The notes: generated from the letters alone by a model not told the origin. DNA of 64,000 bases from Bacillus sp. ISL-7 (GCF_018613065.1 NZ_JAGGQW010000037.1:1-64000); one strand, 5' to 3'; positions 25,754 to 34,484 are shown, counted from the first letter of the stretch. Program-made: numbers and translations.

Positions 25754-26431
25754 ATGAAGATGAAAGAAAATATTGGAAAATATATCAGTCTTGAGATTTC
25801 GGGAAAGAAATTCATAAGTGGGGTACTGATTGATGTAGGCAGCGATTTATGGGTCGTTTTTAATGGATATGACTACCTTTACATCCCTGTTATTCATTGC
25901 CAAAATTGGCGGTATTTAAAACAAGATGAAATTAAAGAAATTGATGAAATTACACTTAATGACGAACCCACACCTATTTATAATAATAACGAAGAAATAT
26001 CACTAAGAAAAACTCTGACAGCTGCTAAAGGTATTTTTACAGAAATATATGTAACAAGCAATCAAGCACTACATGGTTATATCATAAGTATTATGAATAA
26101 TTATTTTGTTTTCTACTCGCCAATATACAAAACCATGTTTATATCTCTTAACCATTTAAAATGGTTAATTCCATACACAAATAATCAACGTCCATACGGT
26201 CTAAGCAACGCAAATCTTCCAGTAAATCCTAGCAATATCACCTTTGCCAGATCGTTTGAGGTTCAAATTGAAAAACTAACTGGAGAATTGATCGTCTTTA
26301 ATATCGGGGAGAATGAAAATGTTATCGGAAAGGTAAAAGGGATTAAGGATAATTTCGTGGAATTAATCGGTGCAAAAGAAGATCCAGTCTTTATTAATCT
26401 TCAACATATTAAAACAATCCATATGACTTAA
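25754..26431 (+). CDS. ywrJ: CotB-like triple Sm-fold protein, second copy (ywrJ-like)
   Basis: A 225-residue paralogue of the protein at 2134-2805, with the same three Sm-like units (YISLEISGKKFISGVLIDVG; GIFTEIYVTSNQALHGYI; ELIVFNIGENENVIGKV) and shared landmarks LTAAKG, SIMNNYFVFYSP and LKWLIPY. There is no Ser-rich tail, so it is unlikely to be a CotH substrate. The start is ATG 25754, nine bases after AAAGGA; ATG 25760 is possible. Its position after the cotB-like genes matches ywrJ next to cotB in Bacillus subtilis. Confidence 0.75.
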   Translation: MKMKENIGKYISLEISGKKFISGVLIDVGSDLWVVFNGYDYLYIPVIHCQNWRYLKQDEIKEIDEITLNDEPTPIYNNNEEISLRKTLTAAKGIFTEIYVTSNQALHGYIISIMNNYFVFYSPIYKTMFISLNHLKWLIPYTNNQRPYGLSNANLPVNPSNITFARSFEVQIEKLTGELIVFNIGENENVIGKVKGIKDNFVELIGAKEDPVFINLQHIKTIHMT

Positions 26432-26478
26432 CTGGTTTATTTTTTCTATAGCTTATTTGTAAACAAGCTTTTAAAACA

Positions 26479-26510
26479 AAAAACAGAGTGTCTAGAGACA
26501 CTCTTTTTAT
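26479..26510. terminator. Bidirectional terminator between ywrJ and the PAP2 gene
   Basis: An 8-bp perfect stem AGAGTGTC/GACACTCT with TAGA loop is flanked by AAAAAAC on the left and TTTTTATT on the right, so it can end both convergent transcripts. Confidence 0.9.
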
Positions 26511-26523
26511 TAGGTATTTTAAA

Positions 26524-27165
26524 CTATTTTTCTTTTACATAAGCAGTTTCCGTTTTTCGGGTAAATGACAATAATTCAAAAGCAATTCCATAAAGGAAAG
26601 TAACAAGGAACATCGAACCAATCATGTCAAAAATGACATGCTGTTTAACAAATAGGGTTGAAATGATAATCAAAGTCCCGACAACATGGATACAAACATT
26701 GTTAATTAGATGTTTGTTTTTAATATGAAGTGAAGCAAGCATGATAACAAATGTGGTAAGTACATGGATACTCGGAAAACAATTAAACGGACGATCATTT
26801 GCATAAATCCACAAAACAAGATGATTAAAGATATTATTACCTTCAATAGTTGGTCTTGGGACGGTGGTTTGAAAAAAGAAATAAATAACAAAACAAATCA
26901 GTTCTGCTACAACAATTAAAATTAACGTTTTAAGGTATACTTTTGTGTCCTTAAAACAAAAGTAGATTAAATAACAAAAAATATAAGCATACCAAAGGAT
27001 ATATGGAATGATAAAGACCGACAAAAACGGTATCACTTGGTCAATTGACGTACTAATATCGATTGCTCTATGTGAACGGGAATTTAATAATTCATAAATT
27101 TTGGCTAGAAGAGGAATTACAAGCAAAAATAGTAAATAGGGAGCTTTTTTTATTAAACTTTTCAA
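26524..27165 (-). CDS. PAP2-family membrane phosphatase
   Basis: A 213-residue membrane protein with about six helices. PAP2 motifs are present: TTVPRP (C1-like), FPSIHVLTTF (C2, PSxH) and KQHVIFDMIG (C3, HxxxD). Family members dephosphorylate lipid phosphates such as undecaprenyl pyrophosphate or phosphatidate, or act as inositolphosphotransferases. The start is TTG 27165, seven bases after GGGAGG. It is monocistronic, and its substrate cannot be read from sequence. Confidence 0.82.
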   Translation of the reverse strand: MKSLIKKAPYLLFLLVIPLLAKIYELLNSRSHRAIDISTSIDQVIPFLSVFIIPYILWYAYIFCYLIYFCFKDTKVYLKTLILIVVAELICFVIYFFFQTTVPRPTIEGNNIFNHLVLWIYANDRPFNCFPSIHVLTTFVIMLASLHIKNKHLINNVCIHVVGTLIIISTLFVKQHVIFDMIGSMFLVTFLYGIAFELLSFTRKTETAYVKEK

Positions 27166-27347
27166 TCATATTCCTCCCTTAATATATAAAAACCTAATTT
27201 TCTAGTTTACTATACAGAAATAGTCGAACACACTCCATGGTACCACAAATACGGTAAAAATAAACGAAATATCCATACATCTCTCAAATTTTTTTGAAAT
27301 TATGCTAAACTAAATTACAACACAAACTTAGTTGTGAAGGTGGTGGA

Positions 27348-27743
27348 ATGGTGGATCGGATTATCTTGTTTGATGGGGTTTGCAATCTGTGTAACAACAG
27401 TGTGAAATTTATAATTAAAAGAGACACCTCGGGCTATTTTAAATTTGCCTCACTCCAAGGTGAGACTGGCCAAAGATTATTAAAAAAGCATAGCTTAAAC
27501 TATGACCTAAATAGTTTCGTCCTAATTGAAAAGGAAAAGGTCTATATAAAATCAAGTGCTGCTCTTCGTGTTTGCAGTCAATTAGGCGGGGCTTGGCGCA
27601 TATTTTCGATCTTCCGCTTCCTCCCTCCACTTTTCAGGGATTTTCTTTACGACATAGTTGCAAAGAATCGTTATAAATGGTTTGGAAAAGAAGAAAGTTG
27701 TATCCTCCCTTTGCCAAATTGGAAGCAGAGATTTTTGGACTAA
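27348..27743 (+). CDS. yuxK: DCC-family thiol-disulfide oxidoreductase (YuxK-like)
   Basis: A 131-residue DUF393/DCC protein with the signature FDGVCNLCNNSV (Cys12 and Cys15) at the N-terminus and the usual FASLQGETGQRLL and SSAALRV stretches. The CxxC pair suggests thioredoxin-like redox activity, not shown experimentally for most members. The ribosome-binding region is GAAGGTGGTGG directly before ATG. No operon partner. Confidence 0.88.
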   Translation: MVDRIILFDGVCNLCNNSVKFIIKRDTSGYFKFASLQGETGQRLLKKHSLNYDLNSFVLIEKEKVYIKSSAALRVCSQLGGAWRIFSIFRFLPPLFRDFLYDIVAKNRYKWFGKEESCILPLPNWKQRFLD

Positions 27744-27865
27744 GCGTGATTTGTTTAATACATCAATAACTGGTAAATGGTGGAAGATACTCTAATTCTA
27801 ACTAATATTTTATTCCCTATAGCATAGATATTATTAATACTATTTTTTACTGCAGGAGGGTATTT

Positions 27866-29056
27866 ATGGAGGTTGTCGTTAGAAAAGGAGATTCATTATG
27901 GCATTACAGCCAGATGTTTCATATAAATTTGCAGCTAATAATTGATTCGAACAGAAATGTCGATCATAATAATCTTTCTGAAGGCCAACGTGTACGATTA
28001 CCAGGCTTTGCTGCCCAGGATTATCAGATTCGCCCTGGCGATACCTTATGGAGTATTGGTCAACGCAGATCTCTTCCTCTAGAGGCTATTACTTTGGTTA
28101 ATCCTAACCTTGATGAAAAAAATCTAAATGTAGGTCTAACCATTAAGGTTCCAACTAGAATCACTTGGAGATTAGTGGATAGTGGCCAAAGTTATGATTA
28201 CATTAAATTGATGAATGATATCAAGAGATTATTAGAGGTTTATCCGTTTATGCAGATACCTGTGATTGGTAAGTCTGTTCTTGGGAAAAAAATTCCAGAG
28301 ATCGTCATCGGAACGGGTGAAAAAAGAGTTCATTATAATGGATCATTTCATGCCAATGAATGGATAACCACATCAATCATCATGACCTTTTTAAATGATT
28401 ATTTATTAGCTCTGACAAATCATAATCTGATCCGAGGACTACCCATGTTTCCACTTTACCAACAAAGCATTTTATCTATTGTCCCAATGGTAAATCCAGA
28501 TGGAGTAGACCTCGTTCTACATGGCCCCCCAGAAATCGAAAATTGGAATAAAAGAGTGGTTGATTTCAATAAGGGCAGTACAGATTTTACGGACTGGAAA
28601 GCTAATATTCGAGGGGTTGACCTAAATGACCAATTCCCGGCTAGATGGGAATTAGAAAAGGCAAGGAATCAGACTGAGCCTGGACCAAGAGATTTTGTCG
28701 GTGAAAAACCTTTATCAGAGCCTGAAGCAATGGCAATGGCAAAACTAATAAAAAAACGAAATTTTGTAAGAGTTCTAGCCTTTCATACACAAGGTGAGGT
28801 CATCTACTGGGGGTTTGAAAATCTTGAACCTCCTGAATCAGAGGACATTGTAAAAGAATTTAGCCGAGTAAGTGGTTACGAGCCCATCAAAACGATCGAG
28901 AGCTATGCCGGTTGCAAGGATTGGTTTATTCAAGATTGGAAACGACCAGGATTTACGATTGAACTCGGGCGAGGAATAAATCCACTTCCATTGTCACAAT
29001 TTGATGAGATCTATCAAAAATCACTGGGAATTTTCTTGGCGGGACTTTATATGTAA
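27866..29056 (+). CDS. LysM-containing M14 peptidase (gamma-D-glutamyl-diamino acid endopeptidase I type)
   Basis: A 396-residue protein with two N-terminal LysM repeats (residues 3-47, VRKGDSLWHYSQ; 51-96, IRPGDTLWSIGQ) that bind peptidoglycan, then an M14 zinc carboxypeptidase domain. Zinc and catalytic residues are visible in NGSFHANEWIT (HxxE), MVNPDGVDLV, FHTQGEVIYW and the general-base Glu in FTIELGRG. This architecture is that of endopeptidase I (YqgT-like), which cuts the gamma-D-Glu-diamino acid bond of wall peptides. There is no signal peptide, consistent with a mother-cell or spore role. AGGAGG lies six bases before ATG. Confidence 0.88.
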   Translation: MEVVVRKGDSLWHYSQMFHINLQLIIDSNRNVDHNNLSEGQRVRLPGFAAQDYQIRPGDTLWSIGQRRSLPLEAITLVNPNLDEKNLNVGLTIKVPTRITWRLVDSGQSYDYIKLMNDIKRLLEVYPFMQIPVIGKSVLGKKIPEIVIGTGEKRVHYNGSFHANEWITTSIIMTFLNDYLLALTNHNLIRGLPMFPLYQQSILSIVPMVNPDGVDLVLHGPPEIENWNKRVVDFNKGSTDFTDWKANIRGVDLNDQFPARWELEKARNQTEPGPRDFVGEKPLSEPEAMAMAKLIKKRNFVRVLAFHTQGEVIYWGFENLEPPESEDIVKEFSRVSGYEPIKTIESYAGCKDWFIQDWKRPGFTIELGRGINPLPLSQFDEIYQKSLGIFLAGLYM

Positions 29057-29057
29057 A

Positions 29058-29087
29058 AAAGGAGGCCGAAAAACTCCTGCCTCCTTT
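29058..29087. terminator. Terminator between M14 peptidase and PhnB-like gene
   Basis: GGAGGC/GCCTCC stem extended by AAA/TTT, 12-base loop, with A6 to the left and TTT to the right. It can serve both convergent genes. Confidence 0.75.
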
Positions 29088-29101
29088 CCCTCTGAATAAA
29101 A

Positions 29102-29512
29102 TTAGGCTTTTGTATAATTAAGATCCCAAATCACACCAAAGGCATCCTTTACCTTCGCATATTTTGCTCCCCAAAAAGTATCTTGCAGCTCCATATAAAC
29201 CGTTCCTTTTTGACTAAGAGTATCATATATCCCACGGATTTCATCTTCGCTTTCGAATTCCAGTGTTAATGAAATATTACTCCCTACTACGACAGAATTC
29301 CCCGGAAAGGCGTCTGAGGCCATTAGGAAAAGATCATCCTTTTTAAATTGAGCATGGATTACACGATCATGCGCCTCTGGCGGTGTCGGATAGTCTGCCT
29401 CACCATAGGTTTGAAGATTTGATATTTCGCCGCCGAATACTTCACGGTAGTACTCTAATGCCTCTTTTGCATTTCCATCGAACATTAAGTATGGTGTCGC
29501 TTGACCCTTCAT
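29102..29512 (-). CDS. PhnB-like VOC-superfamily protein
   Basis: A 136-residue protein of the vicinal oxygen chelate fold, PhnB/YjdN (3-demethylubiquinone methyltransferase-like) group: TPYLMFDGNAKEALEYYREVFGGE at the N-terminus, SDAFPG, and the terminal WGAKYAKVKDAFGVIWDLN. The true substrate of this group is unknown. A second, diverged member is at 40270-40698. The ribosome-binding site is AAGGGAG before ATG 29512. Confidence 0.85.
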   Translation of the reverse strand: MKGQATPYLMFDGNAKEALEYYREVFGGEISNLQTYGEADYPTPPEAHDRVIHAQFKKDDLFLMASDAFPGNSVVVGSNISLTLEFESEDEIRGIYDTLSQKGTVYMELQDTFWGAKYAKVKDAFGVIWDLNYTKA

Positions 29513-29587
29513 TTATAACACTCCCTTTTGATTAACATCAATATTATTTACTACACTTACCGCAACAAGACCTGCTTTTCCTAAAAA

Positions 29588-30160
29588 TTAATTTTTATTT
29601 CCTCCGACTTCTGATCCCTGATAAGATGCCTTATGAAACTTCTCAATTAACTTAAACAGTTCCTCACCCTTTTCAGGCAAGTTGGTGTCAGGCACCATGT
29701 TCAAAAACATAGCTCGGTAAGATTCGGGCACCCATTTGTAATCATGTATGTAATCAGTTAAGGTAAAACCGCACTTTTTCCAAAAACGATTCCTTGAAAG
29801 TGTCTCAGGCGTTTCTTCGGATTCAACTTCAATCAACAGACTTTTCATATTTCCTTTGGTCATTGACCATTCTTGAATATACTTCATCATTTTCATGCCT
29901 ATCCCACGATGCTGCCATTTGTGGTGGACAGCCAAATAATCAATTAGCAGGGCCTGCGTTCCTTCCAACTTCCCGGTCAATGCCATCGCCACTATTTGAC
30001 CTTCATCAACTCCTATATGTAGGAAACAAAGCTGTTTCTGAAACATATTCCGAATGATCTTCTCCGGCTTCGCTCCTTTCCCATCGAAAGCTTGATGGTA
30101 AATAGGACTCACCTGTTTCCAAAGTTTTTCATCCCATTGATTTATTGTTTGAAATTCCAA
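29588..30160 (-). CDS. GNAT-family N-acetyltransferase
   Basis: A 190-residue acetyl-CoA-dependent transferase. The acetyl-CoA motif is visible in IDYLAVHHKWQHRGIGMKMMKYIQE (about residues 95-120), with a following RNRFWKKCGF. The substrate is unknown. The start is TTG 30160, nine bases after AGGAGG; a TTG 12 codons upstream would place that site inside the gene. The coding region contains a copy of the dispersed TGGTGTCAGGCACCA repeat (29683-29697), reading VPDTN near the C-terminus. It lies about 60 bases after a terminator and candidate small RNA on the same strand. Confidence 0.8.
   Translation of the reverse strand: MEFQTINQWDEKLWKQVSPIYHQAFDGKGAKPEKIIRNMFQKQLCFLHIGVDEGQIVAMALTGKLEGTQALLIDYLAVHHKWQHRGIGMKMMKYIQEWSMTKGNMKSLLIEVESEETPETLSRNRFWKKCGFTLTDYIHDYKWVPESYRAMFLNMVPDTNLPEKGEELFKLIEKFHKASYQGSEVGGNKN
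29683..29697. repeat. Dispersed palindromic repeat, copy inside a CDS
   Basis: TGGTGTCAGGCACCA, the same 15-base element (or its complement) found at 38999, 42909, 60097 and 60121. Here it is read as protein (VPDTN) within the GNAT gene. Confidence 0.75.
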
Positions 30161-30221
30161 GGCAGTTTGCCTCCTACTTTTTTCTTTTATTACCAAAATA
30201 CCCAGTAAGGAAGATTTTTAT

Positions 30222-30323
30222 AAAAAAAAGGACCTTTGAAATAAAATCAAAGGTCCAAATGAGAACTTGGTGGTCTAGGCCAAGTCCTTAATTAGGAGGT
30301 CTAAACTCAGAAGAATTTAAACA
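30222..30323 (-). ncRNA. Candidate ~100-nt small RNA or attenuated leader
   Basis: On the minus strand a good promoter (TTGAAA, 17-base spacer, TAATAT) is followed, with no substantial reading frame, by a transcript ending in a 10-bp perfect hairpin (GGACCTTTGA/TCAAAGGTCC) and eight T. The RNA would contain GACCTCCTAATTAAGG, whose ACCTCCT is exactly complementary to a Shine-Dalgarno sequence, a small ACTTGG/CCAAGT hairpin, and a direct repeat TAGACC(T/A)CC. It could be a trans-acting regulator, or a premature-termination leader of the GNAT gene that begins 60 bases further on. Confidence 0.5.
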
Positions 30324-30328
30324 TCTTT

Positions 30329-30357
30329 ATATTACCATTTTCAAAATTTTCTTTCAA
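30329..30357 (-). promoter_or_regulatory. Sigma-A promoter of the candidate small RNA
   Basis: Minus strand -35 TTGAAA (30352-30357) and -10 TAATAT (30329-30334) are separated by 17 bases, predicting a start near 30322. Confidence 0.6.
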
Positions 30358-30417
30358 TCATTATTCCTTTAAAGTGTAAAAGTTTCTGCAATTTTATAAA
30401 AATAAAATTTTTCCTTG

Positions 30418-30446
30418 TTGACATACATGTATATACAAGTTAAAAT
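30418..30446 (+). promoter_or_regulatory. Trehalose operon promoter
   Basis: A -35 TTGACA (30418-30423) and -10 TAAAAT (30441-30446) with a 17-base spacer. A TreR operator half-matching sequence fills the spacer, so repressor binding would block RNA polymerase. Confidence 0.8.
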
Positions 30447-30476
30447 GAAATCGTAATCATAACTTGTATATACAAG
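30426..30476 (+). promoter_or_regulatory. Two TreR operators
   Basis: CATGTATATACAAG (30426-30439, inside the promoter spacer) and the perfect palindrome CTTGTATATACAAG (30463-30476) match the known TreR operator TTGTATATACAA. The centres are 37 bases apart. TreR is encoded at the end of the same operon and responds to trehalose-6-phosphate in its relatives. Confidence 0.85.
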
Positions 30477-30488
30477 CAACGATCGTTT

Positions 30489-30504
30489 ATGAAAACGTAC
30501 ACAT
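30489..30504 (+). promoter_or_regulatory. CcpA cre site in the tre leader
   Basis: ATGAAAACGTACACAT fits the catabolite-responsive element consensus WTGNAARCGNWWWCA with one deviation. It is downstream of the promoter, where CcpA binding would block elongation when glucose is present. Confidence 0.7.
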
Positions 30505-30578
30505 GACTGTATATAGAGTGATAAAAAAATAGAGGATAGAAAATGGGGTCATGCCCATTCAAACAGGGGGAAAGACAA

Positions 30579-32003
30579 ATGACGAAGTACACAGATCCTT
30601 CAAATGATCTATTAAAACACATTGGCGGTAAAGAAAACATTGCAGCCGTTACCCATTGTGTTACAAGAATGCGGTTCGTTTTAAACGATCCAAGCAAAGC
30701 GGATATTAAAGAAATCGAGTCCATTAAGCTTGTAAAAGGTACATTTACCCAAGCCGGACAATTCCAAGTCATCATTGGGAATGAAGTATCTAGCTTTTAT
30801 AATGAATTTGTAAAAATTGCTGGTGTGGATGGAACTTCTAAAGAAGTAGCAAAAGAAGCAGCCAAACAGAATATGAACTGGCTGCAACGAATGATGGCCC
30901 ACCTAGCCGAAATCTTTACCCCATTAATTCCTGCACTAGTTGTCGGAGGCTTAATCCTCGGCTTTAGAAACATCATCGGTGATATCAAATTACTTGATAA
31001 TGGAACAAAGTCCATCATCGAGGTTTCACAGTTCTGGGCAGGTGTTCATTCCTTCCTATGGTTAATTGGTGAAGCGGTATTCCACTTCCTTCCAGTCGGA
31101 ATTACCTGGTCGGTTACGAAAAAAATGGGTGGTTCACAAATCCTTGGTATCGTCCTTGGTATTACACTAGTATCTCCGCAATTGCTTAATGCCTATGCTG
31201 TAGCAGGTGCAAAGGATATTCCTGTCTGGGATTTCGGTTTTGCAAAAATTGAAATGATTGGTTACCAAGCACAAGTAATTCCTGCAATTTTAGCTGGATT
31301 AGTGCTTGCTTTCTTAGAAACTAGATTACGTAAAATTGTTCCAAATTCCATTTCCATGATTGTCGTTCCATTCTTAGCGTTAATTCCTACTGTTTTAATC
31401 GCTCATACTGTTTTAGGCCCTATCGGCTGGAGCATCGGTTCTGGAATTTCTCATGTAGTGTATTCAAGCTTAACCTCTTCATTTGGCTGGGTTTTTGCGG
31501 CAATCTTCGGGTTCGCATATGCACCACTTGTTATAACAGGGTTGCACCACATGACGAATGCGATTGACTTACAATTAATGAGTGAACTTGGCGGAACAAA
31601 CCTATGGCCAATGATTGCACTATCTAATATTGCCCAAGGTTCAGCTGTACTTGCGATGATCTTTATTAATCGTAAGGATGAAGAAGAAAAACAAGTCTCT
31701 ATTCCAGCTGCCATCTCTTGTTACCTTGGTGTAACCGAGCCAGCTATGTTTGGTATTAACTTAAAGTATGGCTTCCCGTTTCTTGCTGCAATGATTGGTT
31801 CAATGATCGCAGGTGTTGTCTCAGTTGGTAGTCACGTTATGGCTAACTCAATTGGTGTCGGTGGTATTCCCGGATTCCTTTCCATTCAGGGTCAGCACAT
31901 GGCAATGTTTGCGATTGCCATGGTAGTAGCAATTGTCATACCATTCATGCTAACGATTATATTCGCTAAAACACGCATGAATAAATTTTCTTTTAAAAAA
32001 TAA
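30579..32003 (+). CDS. treP: PTS trehalose-specific EIIBC component
   Basis: A 474-residue membrane permease that imports trehalose as trehalose-6-phosphate. The N-terminal EIIB domain carries the phosphorylation Cys27 (AAVTHCVTRMRFVL); the EIIC domain has about ten helices and the conserved VITGLHHMTNAIDLQ and GVTEPAMFGINLKYGFPF stretches. There is no EIIA domain, so it must borrow one, as TreP does. The start is ATG 30579 after GGGGGAAAG; an upstream ATG at 30543 has no such site. First gene of treP-treA-treR. Confidence 0.93.
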   Translation: MTKYTDPSNDLLKHIGGKENIAAVTHCVTRMRFVLNDPSKADIKEIESIKLVKGTFTQAGQFQVIIGNEVSSFYNEFVKIAGVDGTSKEVAKEAAKQNMNWLQRMMAHLAEIFTPLIPALVVGGLILGFRNIIGDIKLLDNGTKSIIEVSQFWAGVHSFLWLIGEAVFHFLPVGITWSVTKKMGGSQILGIVLGITLVSPQLLNAYAVAGAKDIPVWDFGFAKIEMIGYQAQVIPAILAGLVLAFLETRLRKIVPNSISMIVVPFLALIPTVLIAHTVLGPIGWSIGSGISHVVYSSLTSSFGWVFAAIFGFAYAPLVITGLHHMTNAIDLQLMSELGGTNLWPMIALSNIAQGSAVLAMIFINRKDEEEKQVSIPAAISCYLGVTEPAMFGINLKYGFPFLAAMIGSMIAGVVSVGSHVMANSIGVGGIPGFLSIQGQHMAMFAIAMVVAIVIPFMLTIIFAKTRMNKFSFKK

Positions 32004-32022
32004 AAGCTAAATCACATATTTA

Positions 32023-32047
32023 GGAGGGAGACATGCTCCCTCCTTTT
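32023..32047 (+). terminator. Intercistronic hairpin between treP and treA
   Basis: A perfect 8-bp GC-rich stem GGAGGGAG/CTCCCTCC with a 5-base loop, followed by TTTTCT. It looks like a partial terminator or mRNA-stabilising hairpin that would lower treA relative to treP. Confidence 0.6.
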
Positions 32048-32088
32048 CTCCATTAAATTACTTAATCTAAAATAGGCAGGTGTTTGAA

Positions 32089-33756
32089 ATGTCAAATGAA
32101 TGGTGGAAAAAAGCAGTCGTCTATCAAATCTATCCAAAAAGCTTTCATGATACGACTGGAAATGGAACTGGAGATATTCAAGGCATTATTGAAAAATTAG
32201 ACTATCTAAAAGAACTCGGTGTAGAAGTCCTTTGGCTTACTCCCATTTATAAATCTCCTCAAAGAGATAATGGGTATGATATCAGCGATTACTACGCAAT
32301 TCATGAAGATTATGGAACGATGGATGACTTTGATAGGTTACTAGCAGAAGCACACAAACGCGGCATAAAAATCATAATGGATATTGTTATTAATCACACA
32401 TCAACAGAACATGAATGGTTTAAGCAAGCACGCACCTCTCGAGATAATCCTTACCGTGACTTCTACATCTGGAAGGACGGCAAGCACGGTGAGACTCCTA
32501 CGAACTGGGAATCTAAATTTGGTGGTTCGGCATGGGAATATGATGAGACAACCGAACAGTATTACTTACATTTATTCGATGTGACCCAAGCAGATTTAAA
32601 CTGGGAAAATGAAAAGCTGCGTGCAGCCCTATACGAAATGATGCACTTTTGGTTAAAAAAAGGTGTGGATGGCTTCCGTCTCGATGTTATCAATTTAATT
32701 TCCAAAGACCAGAATTTCCCTCAGGATGACAGCGACGGCCGGAAATTTTATACCGATGGACCAAGAATTCATGAATTTTTACATGAAATGAACGAACAAG
32801 TTTTTTCAAAATACGATATTATGACGGTCGGTGAAATGTCATCTACATCGATTGATAACTGCATTAAATACACGAACCCAAACCAAGAAGAATTAAACAT
32901 GACATTTAGCTTCCATCACTTAAAGGTCGACTATCCCAATGGTGATAAATGGACGAAAGCAGACTTTGATTTTCATACCTTAAAACAGATTTTATCTAAT
33001 TGGCAGGTTGGAATGAATCAAGGCGGCGGCTGGAATGCCCTCTTCTGGTGTAATCATGACCAGCCACGGGTCGTGTCCCGTTTCGGCGATGATCAAAAAT
33101 ATCATAAAGAATCGGCTAAAATGCTGGCCACCACCCTTCATATGATGCAGGGAACCCCTTATATTTATCAGGGTGAAGAATTTGGGATGACCAATCCTAA
33201 CTTCAACTCCATCGATGAATATCGAGATGTAGAGTCCTTAAATATTTTTAACATCAAGAAAAATGAGGGTATGGACCAAGATGAGATTATTGACATCCTA
33301 AAACAAAAATCCCGTGACAATTCAAGAACACCAGTCCAATGGAATGCAAATGAAAACGCAGGCTTCACAAGCGGGACTCCTTGGATTCAAACGGCAAGTA
33401 ATTTCCAGGAAATCAATGCGGAGCAGGCACTTAAAGATTCAGACTCTATCTTTTTCCACTATCAAAAACTTATACAATTACGAAAAAAGTATGATGTGAT
33501 TACAGTTGGAAAATATCTCCCTATTTCTAATGAAGATGATGCTATATTTGCATATGTTAGAACAAGTGGCTCTGAAAAATTACTAGTGATCAACAATTTT
33601 TACGATAAAGAGAAAGCATTCGTTCTCCCTACTGATTTACATCTTGATGAGTATGATAGTGAGATGTTACTCTCTAATTATGAGGATTCGACACCAATTG
33701 GCCCGGAAATCTCCTTGCGGCCATATGAGTCGGTTGTGTATTACCTGAAAAGATGA
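32089..33756 (+). CDS. treA: Trehalose-6-phosphate hydrolase (phospho-alpha-(1,1)-glucosidase)
   Basis: A 555-residue cytosolic GH13 enzyme cleaving trehalose-6-phosphate to glucose and glucose-6-phosphate. Catalytic residues by family pattern are Asp199 (DGFRLDVI), Glu249 (TVGEMSS) and Asp324 (WCNHDQPR). The N-terminal WWKKAVVYQIYPKSFHD and YDISDYY are typical of the oligo-1,6-glucosidase/TreC group; TreA is assigned by its operon. The start is ATG 32089 after GCAGGTG. The next gene, treR, starts 14 bases after the stop. Confidence 0.93.
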   Translation: MSNEWWKKAVVYQIYPKSFHDTTGNGTGDIQGIIEKLDYLKELGVEVLWLTPIYKSPQRDNGYDISDYYAIHEDYGTMDDFDRLLAEAHKRGIKIIMDIVINHTSTEHEWFKQARTSRDNPYRDFYIWKDGKHGETPTNWESKFGGSAWEYDETTEQYYLHLFDVTQADLNWENEKLRAALYEMMHFWLKKGVDGFRLDVINLISKDQNFPQDDSDGRKFYTDGPRIHEFLHEMNEQVFSKYDIMTVGEMSSTSIDNCIKYTNPNQEELNMTFSFHHLKVDYPNGDKWTKADFDFHTLKQILSNWQVGMNQGGGWNALFWCNHDQPRVVSRFGDDQKYHKESAKMLATTLHMMQGTPYIYQGEEFGMTNPNFNSIDEYRDVESLNIFNIKKNEGMDQDEIIDILKQKSRDNSRTPVQWNANENAGFTSGTPWIQTASNFQEINAEQALKDSDSIFFHYQKLIQLRKKYDVITVGKYLPISNEDDAIFAYVRTSGSEKLLVINNFYDKEKAFVLPTDLHLDEYDSEMLLSNYEDSTPIGPEISLRPYESVVYYLKR

Positions 33757-33770
33757 ACGGAGATGTCATA

Positions 33771-34484
33771 ATGACGAACAAGTACCTAACGATCTACAAC
33801 ATTATTGTCGAGCAAATAAAAAGTGGAGAAATTCCGCCACAAACGCTTCTTCCCTCTGAGAACGAATTAAAAGATCAATTCGATACATCGAGAGAAACGA
33901 TTAGAAAGGCGTTAAATTTGCTTTCGCAAAATGGCTATATCCAAAAAGTTAGAGGAAAAGGTTCGATCGTGATCGACATCAGCAAATTTGATTTTCCTGT
34001 TTCGGGGCTGGTTAGTTTTAAAGAACTGGCAAATAAAATGGGCAGTAAACCAAAAACGATTGTGAACGAGCTCTCGTTAATCAAGCCCGATGGTTTTGTC
34101 AGGCAGCAGCTACAACTGGGAAGTAAGGACCTGGTATGGAAGGTAGTTCGTACAAGGGAAATGGGCGGAGAGAAAATCATTTTAGATAAAGATTTTTTAT
34201 CTAAAAAGCATGTTCCTACCCTAACAGAAGAAATTTGTGCGGATTCCATTTACCAATATATTGAAAATAAATTAAACCTTACCATTAGTTTTGCCAAAAA
34301 AGAAATTGTCGTGGAAGAACCTTCATTCGAGGATCGCTCCCTATTAGACCTTGAAGGCTTTCACAATGTAGTCGTCATAAAAAACTATGTTTATTTAGAT
34401 GATGCCACCCTCTTTCAATTTACGGAATCAAGGCATCGGCCTGATAAATTTCGGTTTGTAGATTTTGCTCGCAGATCCCATTGA
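33771..34484 (+). CDS. treR: GntR-family trehalose operon repressor
   Basis: A 237-residue regulator with an N-terminal GntR winged helix (LPSENELKDQFDTSRETIRKALNLL, residues 28-52) and a C-terminal UTRA ligand domain (about residues 85-235). It should bind the two CTTGTATATACAAG operators upstream of treP and release them on trehalose-6-phosphate. The start is ATG 33771, nine bases after GGAG. Last gene of the operon, ended by a strong terminator. Confidence 0.92.
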   Translation: MTNKYLTIYNIIVEQIKSGEIPPQTLLPSENELKDQFDTSRETIRKALNLLSQNGYIQKVRGKGSIVIDISKFDFPVSGLVSFKELANKMGSKPKTIVNELSLIKPDGFVRQQLQLGSKDLVWKVVRTREMGGEKIILDKDFLSKKHVPTLTEEICADSIYQYIENKLNLTISFAKKEIVVEEPSFEDRSLLDLEGFHNVVVIKNYVYLDDATLFQFTESRHRPDKFRFVDFARRSH

